Source: Apoderus coryli (taxonomy: Eukaryota; Arthropoda; Insecta; Coleoptera; Attelabidae). From it: a stretch of 64,000 bases of DNA. The notes beneath the pieces are model-generated. The model was not told the DNA's origin. It saw nothing but the letters and a program-made list of their open reading frames with translations, and made no database searches. This document shows, piece by piece, positions 36,733-49,900 of the stretch. The stretch lies in assembly GCA_911728435.2 (NCBI GenBank), contig OU452199.1:21586860-21650859 (forward strand). Reading direction: 5' to 3'. The translations under genes and the position numbers were made by a program. Within the stretch, counting starts at the first letter, position 1; each line of letters begins with the position of its first letter.

Positions 36733-36763
36733 GTTAAATTAAATATTCAATCAACGGTTAAAT
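36733..36763. other. One-ended micro-insertion, TSD GTTAAAT
   Basis: GTTAAAT (36733-36739), exactly 17 nt TAAATATTCAATCAACG (36740-36756), then GTTAAAT (36757-36763). The 17-mer matches one arm of the palindrome at 40041-40071. Confidence 0.65.
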
Positions 36764-37125
36764 TCAACGTACAAGTTATAAAAAAAATTGTTTAGGATAG
36801 CAAATAACAGAATTTTAAATACATAAAACAAATAATATACTTATACATTTGCGTATATACAGGTTGTCCTTACAATATTATTTTTGATTTCTGTACTGTA
36901 CGGCATGTTTGGAGCTAATTGATAGATCTCAATTTTAAGTTAATTGTTGACTGTGGAAATGGTACCATAGGAAATGCACAAGAATTTTTTTTATATTGAT
37001 TTCGACTCGCTAAGGATATACCTATTGAACCTCATGGGCGATCTGAAGAGAATAAAAAGAAATTAACCCGAACCTTAAAAAGTTGAAGGTTATATATAAT
37101 TTTTTTTCTATTTTCGGAAAAATGT

Positions 37126-39481
37126 CTAAAATACAAGGCAAAAATGGGTTTTAATGTAACAGATTTCGGCTATTCTAAAGGCAGAGAAAAGAAAATAACA
37201 CCGGATGTTAGAAAACAATTCCAAACCTTCATGAAGCGTTTTCATGGGTAAGTTATTTTTCGTACTTAAACCTCTCTTGAACGGATTGGGATCTGACAGA
37301 CATTTCGCATTGAGAACGTCAAAAATATTATTTACTTTTTGAAAAAACGTCGCAGTGTTCTTGGCACTTGGACTATTAAGCTGTTTTATTTGATGGGCAG
37401 TTAATATTGCGGCAGATACGCTACTGCTAAATACTTGTGCTGCGTATTTAACACGCATTTTTTGAAAGTTAGTCGGATTCACGTGCTTTTCTGAAATCCG
37501 CAACATAGATCTAGCAACGTTACTTGCTTTATCTAAGTCGTAAGTTTTTGTAAAATCTGACCAACTAACTTTGTCTCCGCCTACAAACGTTTCCAATTTA
37601 TTGTTCATTAGATTATTCCCTAACGACTTAAGTAAATGTGGAGTGTCAAATAAAATTGTAATGCGATGCCCATTCATATCAGAATAAGGTGTCTTCTCAG
37701 CTGCCGTAAGTTTTTTAAAGGCTAACCTATTGTTGGAACCTTGATCGGCAACAAGAACTTTAGGAGATAATCCAATAGCAATTACTTTGGAAACCACCAT
37801 TTTTATTAATTTGACCAAAATTTCGGCTTTTACGCAAGAGGCTGAACTAAAATAACAGAAAGGAATTTTCCAAGAGTAATAAAGCCCTCTTAAATAGAAA
37901 ACAACGCCATGTGTTGCCAGTTTCTCTGATCTTCCCAGATCTCCAAAATCTTCAAATCCTTCCAATAAATCATGGTAAGCGTTATAAACGATACCTACAA
38001 AAAAAAAACGATTTTGTAAATATCTAACATTAGGAATAAAACAAATTCTGCTACCTTTTTCTAGTTTAATTTCATCTACCATAATAACACACTTCCTTTC
38101 CACGTCCTCCATTACCTCCACTTTCTTTTCCAACAAGTTGACTAAGTTGGTATTGACGCCAGTCCTTAAGTTGAACGACTTCAACCAAGTTGTAATAGTG
38201 GACACAGATGGTAATATAAATCCACGAGCCAACAAATTGTTGTACAGTCCCGGAGATTTATAATACAAAGATAGGGCCAAATCTTTTTCGTCCTGGTTCC
38301 ATTTTTGCGATTTTTTGTGAAAAACCTGCATTTTAGTAAATACTTGGACTGCTTTGCTACGCTTATTTAATAATAATCTCAAGACCAATTTTTGGGTCGC
38401 TCTGAGCTTTCAAACGTGAACATTTACGACGCAACCTCAGATTTTGTTGTAATATTGATTTATATTTCTTTTTTATATTATGTTCATCAACGGGAGAGAT
38501 CTTGGGACCGTCGCATTTCGCTTTTTTAATTTTAGAACTGGGTATCTGAAATTGCGTGAACGTCTTTACTTCGCGCGATTGGGATTGATGTTCTCCAGGA
38601 ACCTCGACGGCTGATACACTTGACGTAATTATTTTAATATCGTTGTCAGAAGAATCGTCAGAAAACTCTATGCTTCTTTTGCAATATGTTTTCGAGTTGG
38701 CGGTTTTGGTGACCACTAAGCATTCGTTATCTGAAAAGTGATAAATATACTGATTGATCGACTGACTGAATTAATGTCTTATAGCAGACTATTCGTAATA
38801 AAAACATGACCATCGCTAAATAGACCCCAAAATTAAAAATTGTGTTTGATGATATCAAATCCAAAAAACTTTAAAATCTCTAAAACGATTAATGATATCA
38901 TATATTCCAAAATATATATACAAATTTTTCAGCCTAATTGCATGACAAACCCCTGCAAAAATGGAGTAAGTGCTATATCCTAATTTCGACCATCGCAGAA
39001 ATACTAATTTATTAATTATTAAGAGTATTAAATATTTTTATCAACGCTTTTTCTCCCAAAATATTAAAAATTATTTTTAAAAATAAAAGGGTGGTAGTTT
39101 GCGTCCTGCGGCGAATTTTATATATTTTTAAAGTATTTATGTATGTAACCTATCAAGAATAACTTCAATATTGACAGACTTACCTTCATGTATTTTATGC
39201 GAGACTTGATGGTGTGGTAGGGGAATAGCACTTTTCAGTAGTCTGGTTCTGTAATTCTTGTCCGTAAACGCATTGGAGTCAAAATGTTTCTCGCATACTT
39301 TATATCCCTCAAGTTCGTCAAGTTGATCGATAAATTGAAGCAAAAATAAATTGCCGCAATTTTCCAACCATTTGCGGGTTCTCATTGGATCCTTCAGGGG
39401 AAATCGAAAAAGCGACACTTTGTTGTTTGCGGTATTTCCACAGTCAAAATATACACATTTATATTTGGTGGCAAAATCCAT
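37126..39481 (-). pseudogene. P-type (THAP9-like) transposase gene 1
   Basis: A cut-and-paste P-superfamily transposase read on the minus strand. Exon 1 (39184-39481) encodes a THAP domain. Exon 2 (to 38730) encodes an acidic linker and a basic coiled coil (KKYKSILQQNLRLRRKCSRL). The catalytic region follows (QKWNQDEKDLALSLYYKSPG; MVDEIKLEK; GFEDFGDLGRSEK; KVLVADQGSNNRLAF; ILFDTPHLLKSLGNN). A 60-nt phase-1 intron at 37995-38054 (GTAGCA...TTTGTAG) leaves the frame open. Removing it joins IKLEK to GIVYNAYHDLLEG, as the family expects. A frame change near 38390 and the missing C-terminal part (frame ends aberrantly at 37126) make this copy probably inactive. An undetected intron near 38390 is the alternative. 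Confidence 0.88.
39184..39481 (-). CDS. THAP-domain exon of P-type gene 1
   Basis: Starts MDFATKYKCVYFDCGN (start chosen because the THAP domain normally begins right at the initiator; the upstream in-frame extension is hydrophobic and off-family). Zinc ligands of the C2CH module are YKCVYFDC and YKVCEKHF, with the conserved tryptophan in RKWLENCG and the closing SAIPLPH (family AVPTIF position). The exon ends HKIHE/G at donor GAAG/GTAAGT. Joined in phase 1 to the acceptor TTTTCAG before 38730 it gives E-D-N-E-C-L-V-V. The THAP domain binds transposon-end DNA specifically. Confidence 0.88.
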
Positions 39482-40773
39482 TATCACTTTTAGAAAAATA
39501 CTAAAACACGCACAGTAACGACACAGCGATTCTAAGCACAGTAACAACACAACGATTCTAAGCACATTAACAACACAAATATATATATATATATAGAGAG
39601 ATTTAGGTACTTGGGTATTCCCCTATTGGTGGATGACAATCACGTGACGCCAGCGCGTAGAGGTAAATTCTCCAAATACCCAAAAGTTGGTTTAAGTTTA
39701 TGTTTTCTCGCATATTTGCACTTTGCGCATGCGTTATGATACGCTCCTTTGTGAACTCTAAAATAAATAAGAACAAAAATAACCTAATAAACCTTTACTA
39801 ACCTTAAAAATAATAAAGTGTTTATTAGTGTATGCTTTTCGAAGTTTTAAAACTCTTAGGACCGAATCTCCAAATACCCAACGCAGTAAAAGGGTCTCAT
39901 GACATTGCTACTCCCCCACCATCAAATCTCTCAATACTCGAATCTCCAAATCTTCCTCGCACAAAATAAATAAATAATAAGCTTTAGCTTTATAATAAGT
40001 TACTCCGCGCAGGCGTAGTAAATATATTTCTGCATTTCACCGTTGACTGAAATTAAATATTTCAATCAACGATTTCACCGACCAAATAATAAATTAGTTC
40101 CAGAATCGTTCTGAACTGCAATCAATCATTCAACGATAAATGTTAGTAAACATTTTTTATGACTTGAACCCTACTTCCCTAGTCATTTATTTCTTTTAAA
40201 ACGCTTGTATATTATTAAATATCATATCGTTTATAAAATAAGCATGAAATTGTATATTAAATATATTAGGGATCTTACATGTTATATTATGTCATTTATT
40301 AATAGAAAATATTTCAGTCAACGAATCTAGAGAATAAAAGAAAAAAATCTACTCACGGCAACGTCTCATTAACGAAATGAACGAATGGGGCAGAACGCCG
40401 CTATGTCATCTGTTGCTATTGTACCGCAATATCAGGCATCTTGAATAAGAACTTAGTTTGCCCGTTCACAGATGCGCTAGTGCAGTTCAGCAAAGCACGA
40501 AAATGATACCAGCGTTCCGAATCTTATTTAATATTTCAATCAACGCTATAATATAAAAACAAACTCCCACCTCGTAGGGGAAAGTATACTCGTCCTTGTC
40601 TAACATTGCCCATATGATTATTTTATTTCAACACAATACATATAACGCCATCTACAATTTCCATGGTTGCATGTTTTTCTAATAGATGTAGCTCGTGTCG
40701 AGACAGTTTCAATTTTTGTTTTATTTCCCATATACGCTGACTATCTATTGTGTAGATTAATCTTTGATTATAG
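39482..40773. other. Upstream region of P-type gene 1, repeated end-like motifs
   Basis: No gene recognised. AATATTTCARTCAACG occurs at 40308-40323 and 40530-40545 and within the palindrome at 40041-40071; another copy lies at 36519-36534. TCTCCAAATACCCAA occurs near 39669 and 39868. They could be transposon ends or subterminal binding sites. Confidence 0.45.
40034..40078. other. Palindromic micro-insertion, TSD ATTTCAC
   Basis: ATTTCAC (40034-40040), a 31-bp insert (40041-40071) with arms CGTTGACTGAAATTA and the inverse of CGTTGATTGAAATATT, then ATTTCAC (40072-40078). Confidence 0.75.
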
Positions 40774-40935
40774 AATCCTCCATGAAATTGCTGAGAATAA
40801 AAGTTCTACCAACCATGTTTTGTCACAAAATACTATTGCGAGTAGTACGGATGATATGAAAGTGGTTTACATGGACACGGAAAATATTTGTAAAGTCACT
40901 GTGTCTTGCACCACTTCTTTGAAGGTTGTAGAGAG
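40774..40935 (+). CDS. Possible internal exon, unknown
   Basis: An open block lies between the acceptor TTGATTATAG and the donor GAGAG/GTAAGA. It reads ILHEIAENKSSTNHVLSQNT ... DDMKVVYMDTENICKVTV ... TTSLKVVE. The frame is also open upstream to 40667. The serine/threonine-rich, low-AT codon usage looks coding. No domain recognised. It could belong to a host gene or to a transposon linker region. The neighbouring exons were not found. Confidence 0.3.
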
Positions 40936-41418
40936 GTAAGACGCCTAAGGTGGTTGTATAAACAAACAAATATTATAAAATAATATAATAAATAATTAGA
41001 ATGCTCAAGTCCTTAAGATATTTTCCAGTATTAGAATTTTTACTTATTTCTCGTTTCTGCTTAGATTTATTATTATTGGGTTGTACCTGTTAGACAATAA
41101 AGTATTTAGATATTTAATGTAATTTTTTATTTCTTAAATTCCTTTATTCCATTTTTTTATTTGAATGTTACCAAATGGTAAAATTTAATTTTAAATATAC
41201 CTATAACATAACAGTAATATTACATTTAATCAACGCCGGTCCTGTTGAAAAATAAGTTACTGGTGATCATGCGCATTATGGACAGCTCTACACTTTGGTT
41301 ACATTTTTGTACTACGGGATTATCATTCTAGAGTATATATATATATATAATATAAGATTTCTGTGCTTTTTTTGTGAAAGTTCAATTATTTCAACTTTTA
41401 TGGATTATGCATTACGAC
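40936..41418. other. Spacer with a short CR1-type 3' tail
   Basis: Around 41065-41105 TTGGGTTGTACCTGTTAGACAATAAAG matches the 3' end of the CR1-type family at 7770-7800. The element is otherwise not visible, so it is a very short 5'-truncated copy. The rest shows nothing recognisable. Confidence 0.5.
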
Positions 41419-42071
41419 TAGGGTTGCCAGATATATTAATTTCAAAAATAGGTTAGCCCATATACAATTATATGAGATTGAATAAAAATATATGAGAATT
41501 TTATGGCCTGCAAAATACCTACATTTTTGAATGAATACAAATTGAAAAATAAACTCTTTATTCTATATAAGGTATAATTAAATTAAACATAAATTTCATT
41601 CATTAGCACTTAACAACAAATTAAAGAAAAAATACACGCACTGCGGCATTATTGCAATTTTACATGAATCATGTACCTAAGCCTAGAAATATGTATCTAC
41701 ACAAAATAATAATAATATATGATTGTCTAAAAACCAAACTAAAATATGAAATTCTGTAATACAAAGAAACGTTGACATAGGAAGACAGTTTAAAATATTT
41801 TAACAATTAATTTGTTTTTTGGTATTTCAAACAACTGCGGCATTCTGATAATAATTTAAGGTCTGTTAAAGCTTAATCACAAAAATCATTACAGCAGGAA
41901 ATATCAAAATTTAGTGTTACCGTAGTACGTGCAACTAGGGTTGCCACGTGCTACTGGCCTGGCAGGAAAATATATGAGAAATAGTCTTATATTGAGCATG
42001 TTAATTGGAGGTATGAGAAAGAGTTAAAATATATGAGTCTCATATTAATATTAGGAGGTCTGGTAACCCTA
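41419..42071. mobile_element. hAT-type MITE with perfect 8-bp TSD
   Basis: The ends are TAGGGTTGCCAGA and TCTGGTAACCCTA, flanked by ATTACGAC at 41411-41418 and 42072-42079. 653 bp, no coding content. A second start-like motif, TAGGGTTGCCACGTGCTACT, lies inside at about 41936, possibly a subterminal repeat or a nested relic. Confidence 0.9.
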
Positions 42072-42408
42072 ATTACGACAAAAGGCAATGTAATGTGCGC
42101 AGGTCCGCAGGCGACCTTAAAAAAACAATGTAACCTATAAAAAAATATAAACAGCTTGAATGTAGATTATTCAACATATTCATGGACGTTCCGATTCCTT
42201 TTACCATCAGTTTTCATCCATACATCCCTGTGCCCCCCTAGTTACTTCGTCCAAAAAAAAATAAGCATTATTTTTCTGAGGTTCAGGCCATATAATTGAA
42301 GAAGAGGAACTAGGTGTGAAATAGTAAAAAGTATCGATTCCGATACCCGTAATTTTTGCCAAGTATGTATTCTACCGATACTTGTCTAAAAAGTATCGAT
42401 ACTGTTAG

Positions 42409-42442
42409 GTATCGGCATTGTCTTTAAAGACAATGGTATCGG
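42409..42442. other. Palindromic micro-insertion, TSD GTATCGG
   Basis: GTATCGG (42409-42415), the perfect 20-bp palindrome CATTGTCTTTAAAGACAATG (42416-42435), GTATCGG (42436-42442). Confidence 0.75.
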
Positions 42443-42552
42443 TATCGAAAGTACACAACACTTTTAAAAATAAACCTGCTGCGCATTGGCTCCGTATAAA
42501 AGGAAATTAACGTATGTTGTGATACAACCATAGAATAAGTAAGCTTCGCTAA

Positions 42553-42592
42553 CCAGAAGCAAAGATTAATCTAGATTAATCTTTGCCAGAAG
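42553..42592. other. Palindromic micro-insertion with empty-site paralog, TSD CCAGAAG
   Basis: CCAGAAG (42553-42559), a 26-bp palindrome with arms CAAAGATTAATC/GATTAATCTTTG (42560-42585), CCAGAAG (42586-42592). The related sequence at 52098-52140 (inverted) reads CTAACCAGAAGTTTT without the insert. Confidence 0.85.
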
Positions 42593-43045
42593 TTTATCTT
42601 CGTGTAAATAGCATTGATTTGTATGGGATTTCTTGAAACTCGCGCAGATTTTGTGCGCATCATAGTATTGTTCACAATATCAAACAATCGGGCAATAAAT
42701 TCTGTACTAACAATTAAAATAGTACACAATTTCACATAAGCGGAATGTTTTCGAGCAACTTTCGCAATAAAAAAAAATATGTTTAATTTAAAAAAACTTT
42801 ATTATAATAATATTTATTTCTCATTCGTACACATGTACATAGACCCGTCGGTAGCCAAAAGTACAAAAATAAAAGTATAAAATACGTATGACTAATAATA
42901 AAAACATAATAATATCTACATAAATATCTACAAATCAACAATAAACCATTTAAACAAAACACAACATTATTTAGAAATTTTTGCAATTAGAATGTTTTTT
43001 ACTCACCATATCATATTATATTTACATAATATATGTATATGGGGT
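42593..43045. other. No gene recognised
   Basis: AT-rich spacer. Only its first part (to about 42660) resembles the region near 52035-52140 in inverted orientation (for example ATTTTGTGCGCA). Confidence 0.4.
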
Positions 43046-43678
43046 CTGTTTCGTGAATTTTTTTTAATTCCGCCGGAAAAACGTGTTTTCAGTCATTTAT
43101 ATGTAAATAAGTAGTTCTCAAAAAATGTCTCTCGGTCTGTATCCCCGATAACTAAAAAACCACTTAACAAATTTGGCACAAAAATACTGCAAGATATTAT
43201 GCAGGTGCTGATTAACTTGGGCGTATTTAAGGGGTTTAAAAAGTTAAAAAATTCATACTTCAACTTATTTTTTTTTTGGTTTAATAGAGTATAAGCTAAC
43301 ACATTATAACAATAAAATTATATTAGATGGCATAGTGTAAAAAGGGGTTAAAAACTTAAAAAAAATATATTTTCAAAACATAGAAGAAATATTTCCTAGT
43401 TATTTATAGCTTTGATAGAATATAACCTATGAAATGTATCATAAAAACGTGCTTACCAATCCGTTCCTTATTAGTGGAAAAGGGTTCAAAATTAAAAAAA
43501 TTCCTAGGCTTGAATAAATAATATGGAATAATTTAAATAGAAATAAAAAATAGCTGTCTACAATAAAAAAAAATATAGCTTGTCATCAGTCTTAGGAAAA
43601 AGATAAATGACAAAAAGTTCACAGAAATATTACTTTTACACTTAAATTTGGAGACTCATGCCTCGACGGCAACAGTTT
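43046..43678 (-). repeat. Diverged single copy of the 56-64 kb repeat unit
   Basis: On the minus strand it begins ACTGTTGCCGTCGAGGCATG and ends TTTCCGGCGGAATTAAAAAA. Between them lie the landmarks GCCAAATTTGTTAAGTGGTT and AACTACTTATTTA, in the same order as the tandem units at 56413-64000. It abuts P-type pseudogene 2 and may have truncated it. Confidence 0.65.
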
Positions 43679-43739
43679 AATTTTCCTTAACATTTCTCTC
43701 AGTCTGACAAACCCTGATTATGTCCTCTGGAATACTTTG

Positions 43740-43983
43740 GCGATTTTTTAAGGAATTTGGGCGCGGTAAATATAATACGGTCTTTCTGGTTGCACCCCAT
43801 TTTGCTGTGAGAAAGCTAAAAAGTTGGATCCTTGATCGCTCACTATACTCCGCACATTAAGGCTAATTAAATTAATTTTTTTATTGTTTGAAATATAATA
43901 TCTTTCAAATATTCAACTTTACATGAATTGTGGTTTTGTGGTTAAAAAAAATGATAAAAAAAAGTTTCTTGTAAGTGTTGATA
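43740..43983 (-). pseudogene. P-type transposase pseudogene 2, catalytic fragment
   Basis: Continues the frame of the N-terminal part at 50995-51427 across the inserted array element: GSKL/YQHLQETFF. After loss of the first catalytic segment it resumes at CKVEYLKDIIFQTIKKL, a frameshift, and LNVRSIVSDQGSNFLAFSQ (the DQG-N motif of P-type transposases), then PERPYYIY. Internal stops and deletions make it non-functional. It ends where similarity to the unit family of 56-64 kb begins (about 43680). Confidence 0.78.
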
Positions 43984-43991
43984 TAGTTTAG

Positions 43992-46900
43992 GGGTCTGGT
44001 GCCCTAGCCTGCAGCTCGAAATAACTACTTTTTTTGGATTTTTTTTTATGTGATCATTAAATAGACTATTTTGAACATAATTAGCTATGGTATTTTCACT
44101 TTTTTTAAGTTGATTATAAAATAGGCTAGATTAAGTACTTACAAATTTCATATACTATACGCGGCATTGCATATTCATAGCTCTTTCAAAATTATCATAT
44201 AAATGATTAATTCGCCTCTTTCAAACACATTTTAAGTAACAAAATTTGTAAAACAATTAATTAGTAACAAAATAATGATAGAAATTAATAATTCACAACT
44301 TATTTACTACCAATTTATAATAACAATAACAGGAAACCTATAACCTATATGTCAACAATGCATTGGAAACAAATATAATTAAACAGTCAACGTTGCCTCG
44401 TTGCCAGATTGTATCTGATTTCATTAAATCTAATTATATTAATATAATTTAATTTTTCTACGATCATGCAAAGAATTACTAGTTTTGCAGTACCTATTGC
44501 AATCGTTTTCTTTCTACATCTCAGGTAAGTTGAACTGTTGTGATATGAATATTTACCACTCACCTCATTTTAAATTTTGAGTAGCGTTCAAGGAAAGAAT
44601 GCAACTAGGTTATGTAGGTAGCTAGGACCTTATTATTTATATATTTTTTCTGTGACGGGAAAAAAAGTTTCGACATATTATCTCTGTATCCTACCAACCT
44701 AACTAACCTCCAACCTACCTAACTAATCTGAAACTTATACCTCATGCGCACATATCAGGCCTGCACTTAGCAAGGGCTTCGCCCTTGCTTTCCTACTTAA
44801 CTACCTACCTAACTAACTACCTACGTACTGACCAAACCTCCTACCTACCTAACTAACCTCCTACCTACCTTACTAACCTCCTACCTACCTAACTAACCTC
44901 CTACCTACCTTACTAACCTCCTACCTACCTACCTAACTAACCTCCTACCTACCTAACTAACCTCCTACCTACCTTACTAACCTCCTACCTACCTAACTAA
45001 CCTCCTACCTACCTAACTAACCTCATTCCTACCTAACTAACCTCCTACCTACCTAACTAACCTCCTACCTACCTAACTAATCTGAAACTTATACCTCATG
45101 CGCACATATCTGGCCTGCACTTCGCAAGGGCTTTGCCCTTGCTTTCCTACTTAACTACCTACCTAACTAACTACCTACCTACTGACCAAACCTCCTACCT
45201 ACCTAACTAACCTCCTACCTACCTTACTAACCTCCTACCTACCTAACTAAGTAACTAACTAACTACCTACCTAACTAACCTCCTACCTACCTTACTAACC
45301 TCCTACCTACCTAACTAACCTCCTACCTACCTAACTAACCTCCTACCTACCTTACTAACCTCCTACCTACCTAACTAACCTCCTACCTAACTAACCTCAT
45401 ACCTACCTAACTAACCTCCTACCTACCTAACTAACCTCCTACCTACCTAACTAACCTCCTACCTACCTAACTAACCTCCTACCTACCTAACTAACCTCCT
45501 ACCTACCTTACTAACCTCCTGCCTACCTAACTAACCTCCTACCTACCTAACTAACCTCCTGCCTACCTTACTGACCTCCTACCTACCTAACTAACTTCCT
45601 ACCTACCTAACTAACCTCCTACCTACCTTACTAACCTCCTACCTACCTAACTAACCACCTACCTACCTAACTAACCTCCTACCTACCTTACTAACCCCCT
45701 ACCTACCTAACTAACCTCCTACCTAACTAACCTCCTACCTACCTAACTAACCTCCTGCCTACCTTACTGACCTCCTACCTACCTAACTAACCTCCTACCT
45801 ACCTAACTAACCTCCTACCTACCTAACTAACCTCCTACCTACCTTACTAACCTCCTGCCTACCTAACTAACCTCCTACCTACCTAACTAACCTCCTGCCT
45901 ACCTTACTGACCTCCTACCTACCTAACTAACTTCCTACCTACCTAACTAACCTCCTACCTACCTTACTAACCTCCTACCTACCTAACTAACCTCCTACCT
46001 ACCTAACTAACCACCTACCTACCTAACTAACCTCCTACCTACCTTACTAACCCCCTACCTACCTAACTAACCTCCTACCTAACTAACCTCCTACCTACCT
46101 AACTAACCTCCTATCTACCTAACTAACCTCATACCTACCTAACTAACCTCCTACCTACCTAACTAATCTGAAACTTAAACCTCATGCGCACATATCGGGC
46201 CTGCACTTAGCAAGGGCTTCGCCCTTGCTTTCCTACTTAACTACCTACCTAACTAACTATGTACCTACCGACCAAACCTCCTACCTACCTAACTAACCTC
46301 CTACCTACCTTACTAACCCCCTACCTACCTAACTAACCTCCTACCTACCTAACTAACCTCCTACCTACCTAACTAACCTCCTACCTACCTAACTAACCTC
46401 CTACCTACCTTACTAACCTCCTACCTACCTAACTAACCTCCTACCTACCTTACTAACCTCCTATCTACCTAACTAACCTCCTACCTACCTAACTAACCTC
46501 CTACCTACATTACTAACCTCCTACCTACCTTACTAACCTCCTACCTACCTAACTAACCTCCTACCTACCTAACTAACCTCCTACCTACCTAACTAACCTC
46601 CTACCTACCTAACTAACCTCCTACCTACCTACCTAACTAATCTGAAACTTAAACCTCATGCGCACATATCGGGGCTGCACTTAGCAAGGGCTTCGCCCTT
46701 GCTTTCCTACTTAACTACCTACCTAACTAACTATCTACCTACCGACCAAACCTCCTACCTACCTAACTAACCTCCTACCTACCTTACTAACCCCCTACCT
46801 ACCTAACTAACCTACCTACCTAACCTCCTACCTACCTAACTAACCTTCTACCTACCTAACTAACCTCCTACCTACCTAACTAACCTCCTACCTACCTTAC

Positions 46901-49900
46901 TAACCTCCTGCCTACCTAACTAACCTCCTACCTACCTAACTAACCTCCTACCTACCTAACTAACCTCCTGCCTACCTTACTGACCTCCTACCTATCTAAC
47001 TAACCTCCTACCTACCTAACTAACCTCCTACCTACCTTACTAACCTCCTACCTACCTAACTAACCTCATACCTACCTAACTAACCACCTACCTACCTAAC
47101 TAACCTCCTACCTACCTTACTAACCCCCTACCTACCTAACTAACCTCCTACCTAACTAACCTCCTACCTACCTAACTAACCTCCTACCTACCTAACTAAC
47201 CTCCTGCCTACCTAACTAACCTCCTGCCTACCTTACTGACCTCCTACCTACCTAACTAACCTCCTACCTACCTTACTAACCTCCTGCCTACCTAACTAAC
47301 CTCCTACCTACCTAACTAACCTCCTACCTACCTAACTTACCTCCTGCCTACCTTACTGACCTCCTACCTACCTAACTAACCTCCTGCCTACCTAACTAAC
47401 CTCCTACCTACCTTACTAACCCCCTACCTACCTAACTAACCTCCTACCTAACTAACCTCCTACCTACCTAACTAACCTCCTACCTACCTAACTAACCTCC
47501 TGCCTACCTTACTGACCTCCTACCTACCTAACTAACCTCCTACCTACCTAACTAACCTCCTACCTACCTAACTAACCTCCTACCTACCTTACTAACCTCC
47601 TGCCTACCTAACTAACCTCCTACCTACCTAACTAACCTCCTGCCTACCTTACTGACCTCCTACCTACCTAACTAACCTCCTACCTACCTAACTAACCTCC
47701 TACCTACCTTACTAACCTCCTACCTACCTAACTAACCTCCTACCTACCTAACTAACCACCTACCTACCTAACTAACCTCCTACCTACCTTACTAACCCCC
47801 TACCTACCTAACTAACCTCCTACCTAACTAACCTCCTACCTACCTAACTAACCTCCTACCTACCTAACTAACCTCATACCTACCTAACTAACCTCCTACC
47901 TACCTAACTAATCTGAAACTTAAACCTCATGCGCACATATCGGGCCTGCACTTAGCAAGGGCTTCGCGCTTGCTTTCCTACTTAACTACCTACCTAACTA
48001 ACTATGTACCTACCGACCAAACCTCCTACCTACATAACTAACCTCCTACCTACCTTACTAACCCCCTACCTACCTAACTAACCTCCTACCTACCTAACTA
48101 ACCTCCTACCTACCTAACTAACCTCCTACCTACCTAACTAACCTCCTACCTACCTTACTAACCTCCTACCTACCTAACTAACCTCCTACCTACCTTACTA
48201 ACCTCCTATCTACCTAACTAACCTCCTACCTACCTAACTAACCTCCTACCTACATTACTAACCTCCTACCTACCTTACTAACCTCCTACCTACCTAACTA
48301 ACCTCCTACCTACCTAACTAACCTCCTACCTACCTAACTAACCTCCTACCTACCTACCTAACTAATCTGAAACTTAAACCTCATGCGCACATATCGGGCC
48401 TGCACTTAGCAAGGGCTTCGCCCTTGCTTTCCTACTTAACTACCTACCTAACTAACTATCTACCTACCGACCAAACCTCCTACCTAACTAACCTCCTACC
48501 TACCTAACTAACCTCCTACCTACCTTACTAACCCCCTACCTACCTAACTAACCTACCTACCTAACCTCCTACCTACCTAACTAACCTCCTACCTACCTAA
48601 CTAACCTCCTACCTACCTAACTAACCTCCTACCTACCTTACTAACCTCCTGCCTACCTAACTAACCTCCTACCTACCTAACTAACCTCCTGCCTACCTTA
48701 CTGACCTCCTACCTACCTAACTAACCTCCTACCTACCTTACTAACCTCCTACCTACCTAACTAACCTTCTACCTACCTAACTAACCACCTACCTACCTAA
48801 CTAACCTCCTACCTACCTTACTAACCCCCTACCTACCTAACTAACCTCCTACCTAACTAACCTCCTACCTACCTAACTAACCTCCTACCTACCTAACTAA
48901 CCTCCTACCTACCTAACTAACCTCCTACCTACCTAACTAATCTGAAACTTAAACCTCATGCGCACATATCGGGCCTGCACATAGCAAGGGCTTCGCCCTT
49001 GCTTTCCTACTTAACTACCTACCTAACTAACTATGTACCTACCGACCAAACCTCCTACCTACCTAACTAACCTCCTACCTACCTTACTAACCCCCTACCT
49101 ACCTAACTAACCTCCTACATACCTAACTAACCTCCTACCTACCTAACTAACCTCCTACCTACCTAACTAACCTCCTACCTACCTTACTAACCTCCTACCT
49201 ACCTAACTAACCTCCTACCTACCTTACTAACCTCCTATCTACCTAACTAACCTCCTACCTACCTAACTAACCTCCTACCTACATTACTAACCTCCTACCT
49301 ACCTTACTAACCTCCTACCTACCTAACTAACCTCCTACCTACCTAACTAACCTCCTACCTACCTAACTAACCTCCTACCTACCTAACTAACCTCCTACCT
49401 ACCTACCTAACTAATCTGAAACTTAAACCTCATGCGCACATATCGGGCCTGCACTTAGCAAGGGCTTCGCCCTTGCTTTCCTACTTAACTACCTACCTAA
49501 CTATCTACCTACCGACCAAACCTCCTACCTACCTAACTAACCTCCTACCTACCTAACTAACCTCCTACCTACCTTACTAACCCCCTACCTACCTAACTAA
49601 CCTACCTACCTAACCTCCTACCTACCTAACTAACCTCCTACCTACCTAACTAACCTCCTACCTACCTAACTAACCTCCTACCTACCTTACTAACCTCCTG
49701 CCTACCTAACTAACCTCCTACCTACCTAACTAACCTCCTGCCTACCTTACTGACCTCCTACCTACCTAACTAACCTCCTACCTACCTAACTAACCTCCTA
49801 CCTACCTTACTAACCTCCTACCTACCTAACTAACCTCCTACCTACCTAACTAACCTCATACCTACCTAACTAACCACCTACCTACCTAACTAACCTCCTA

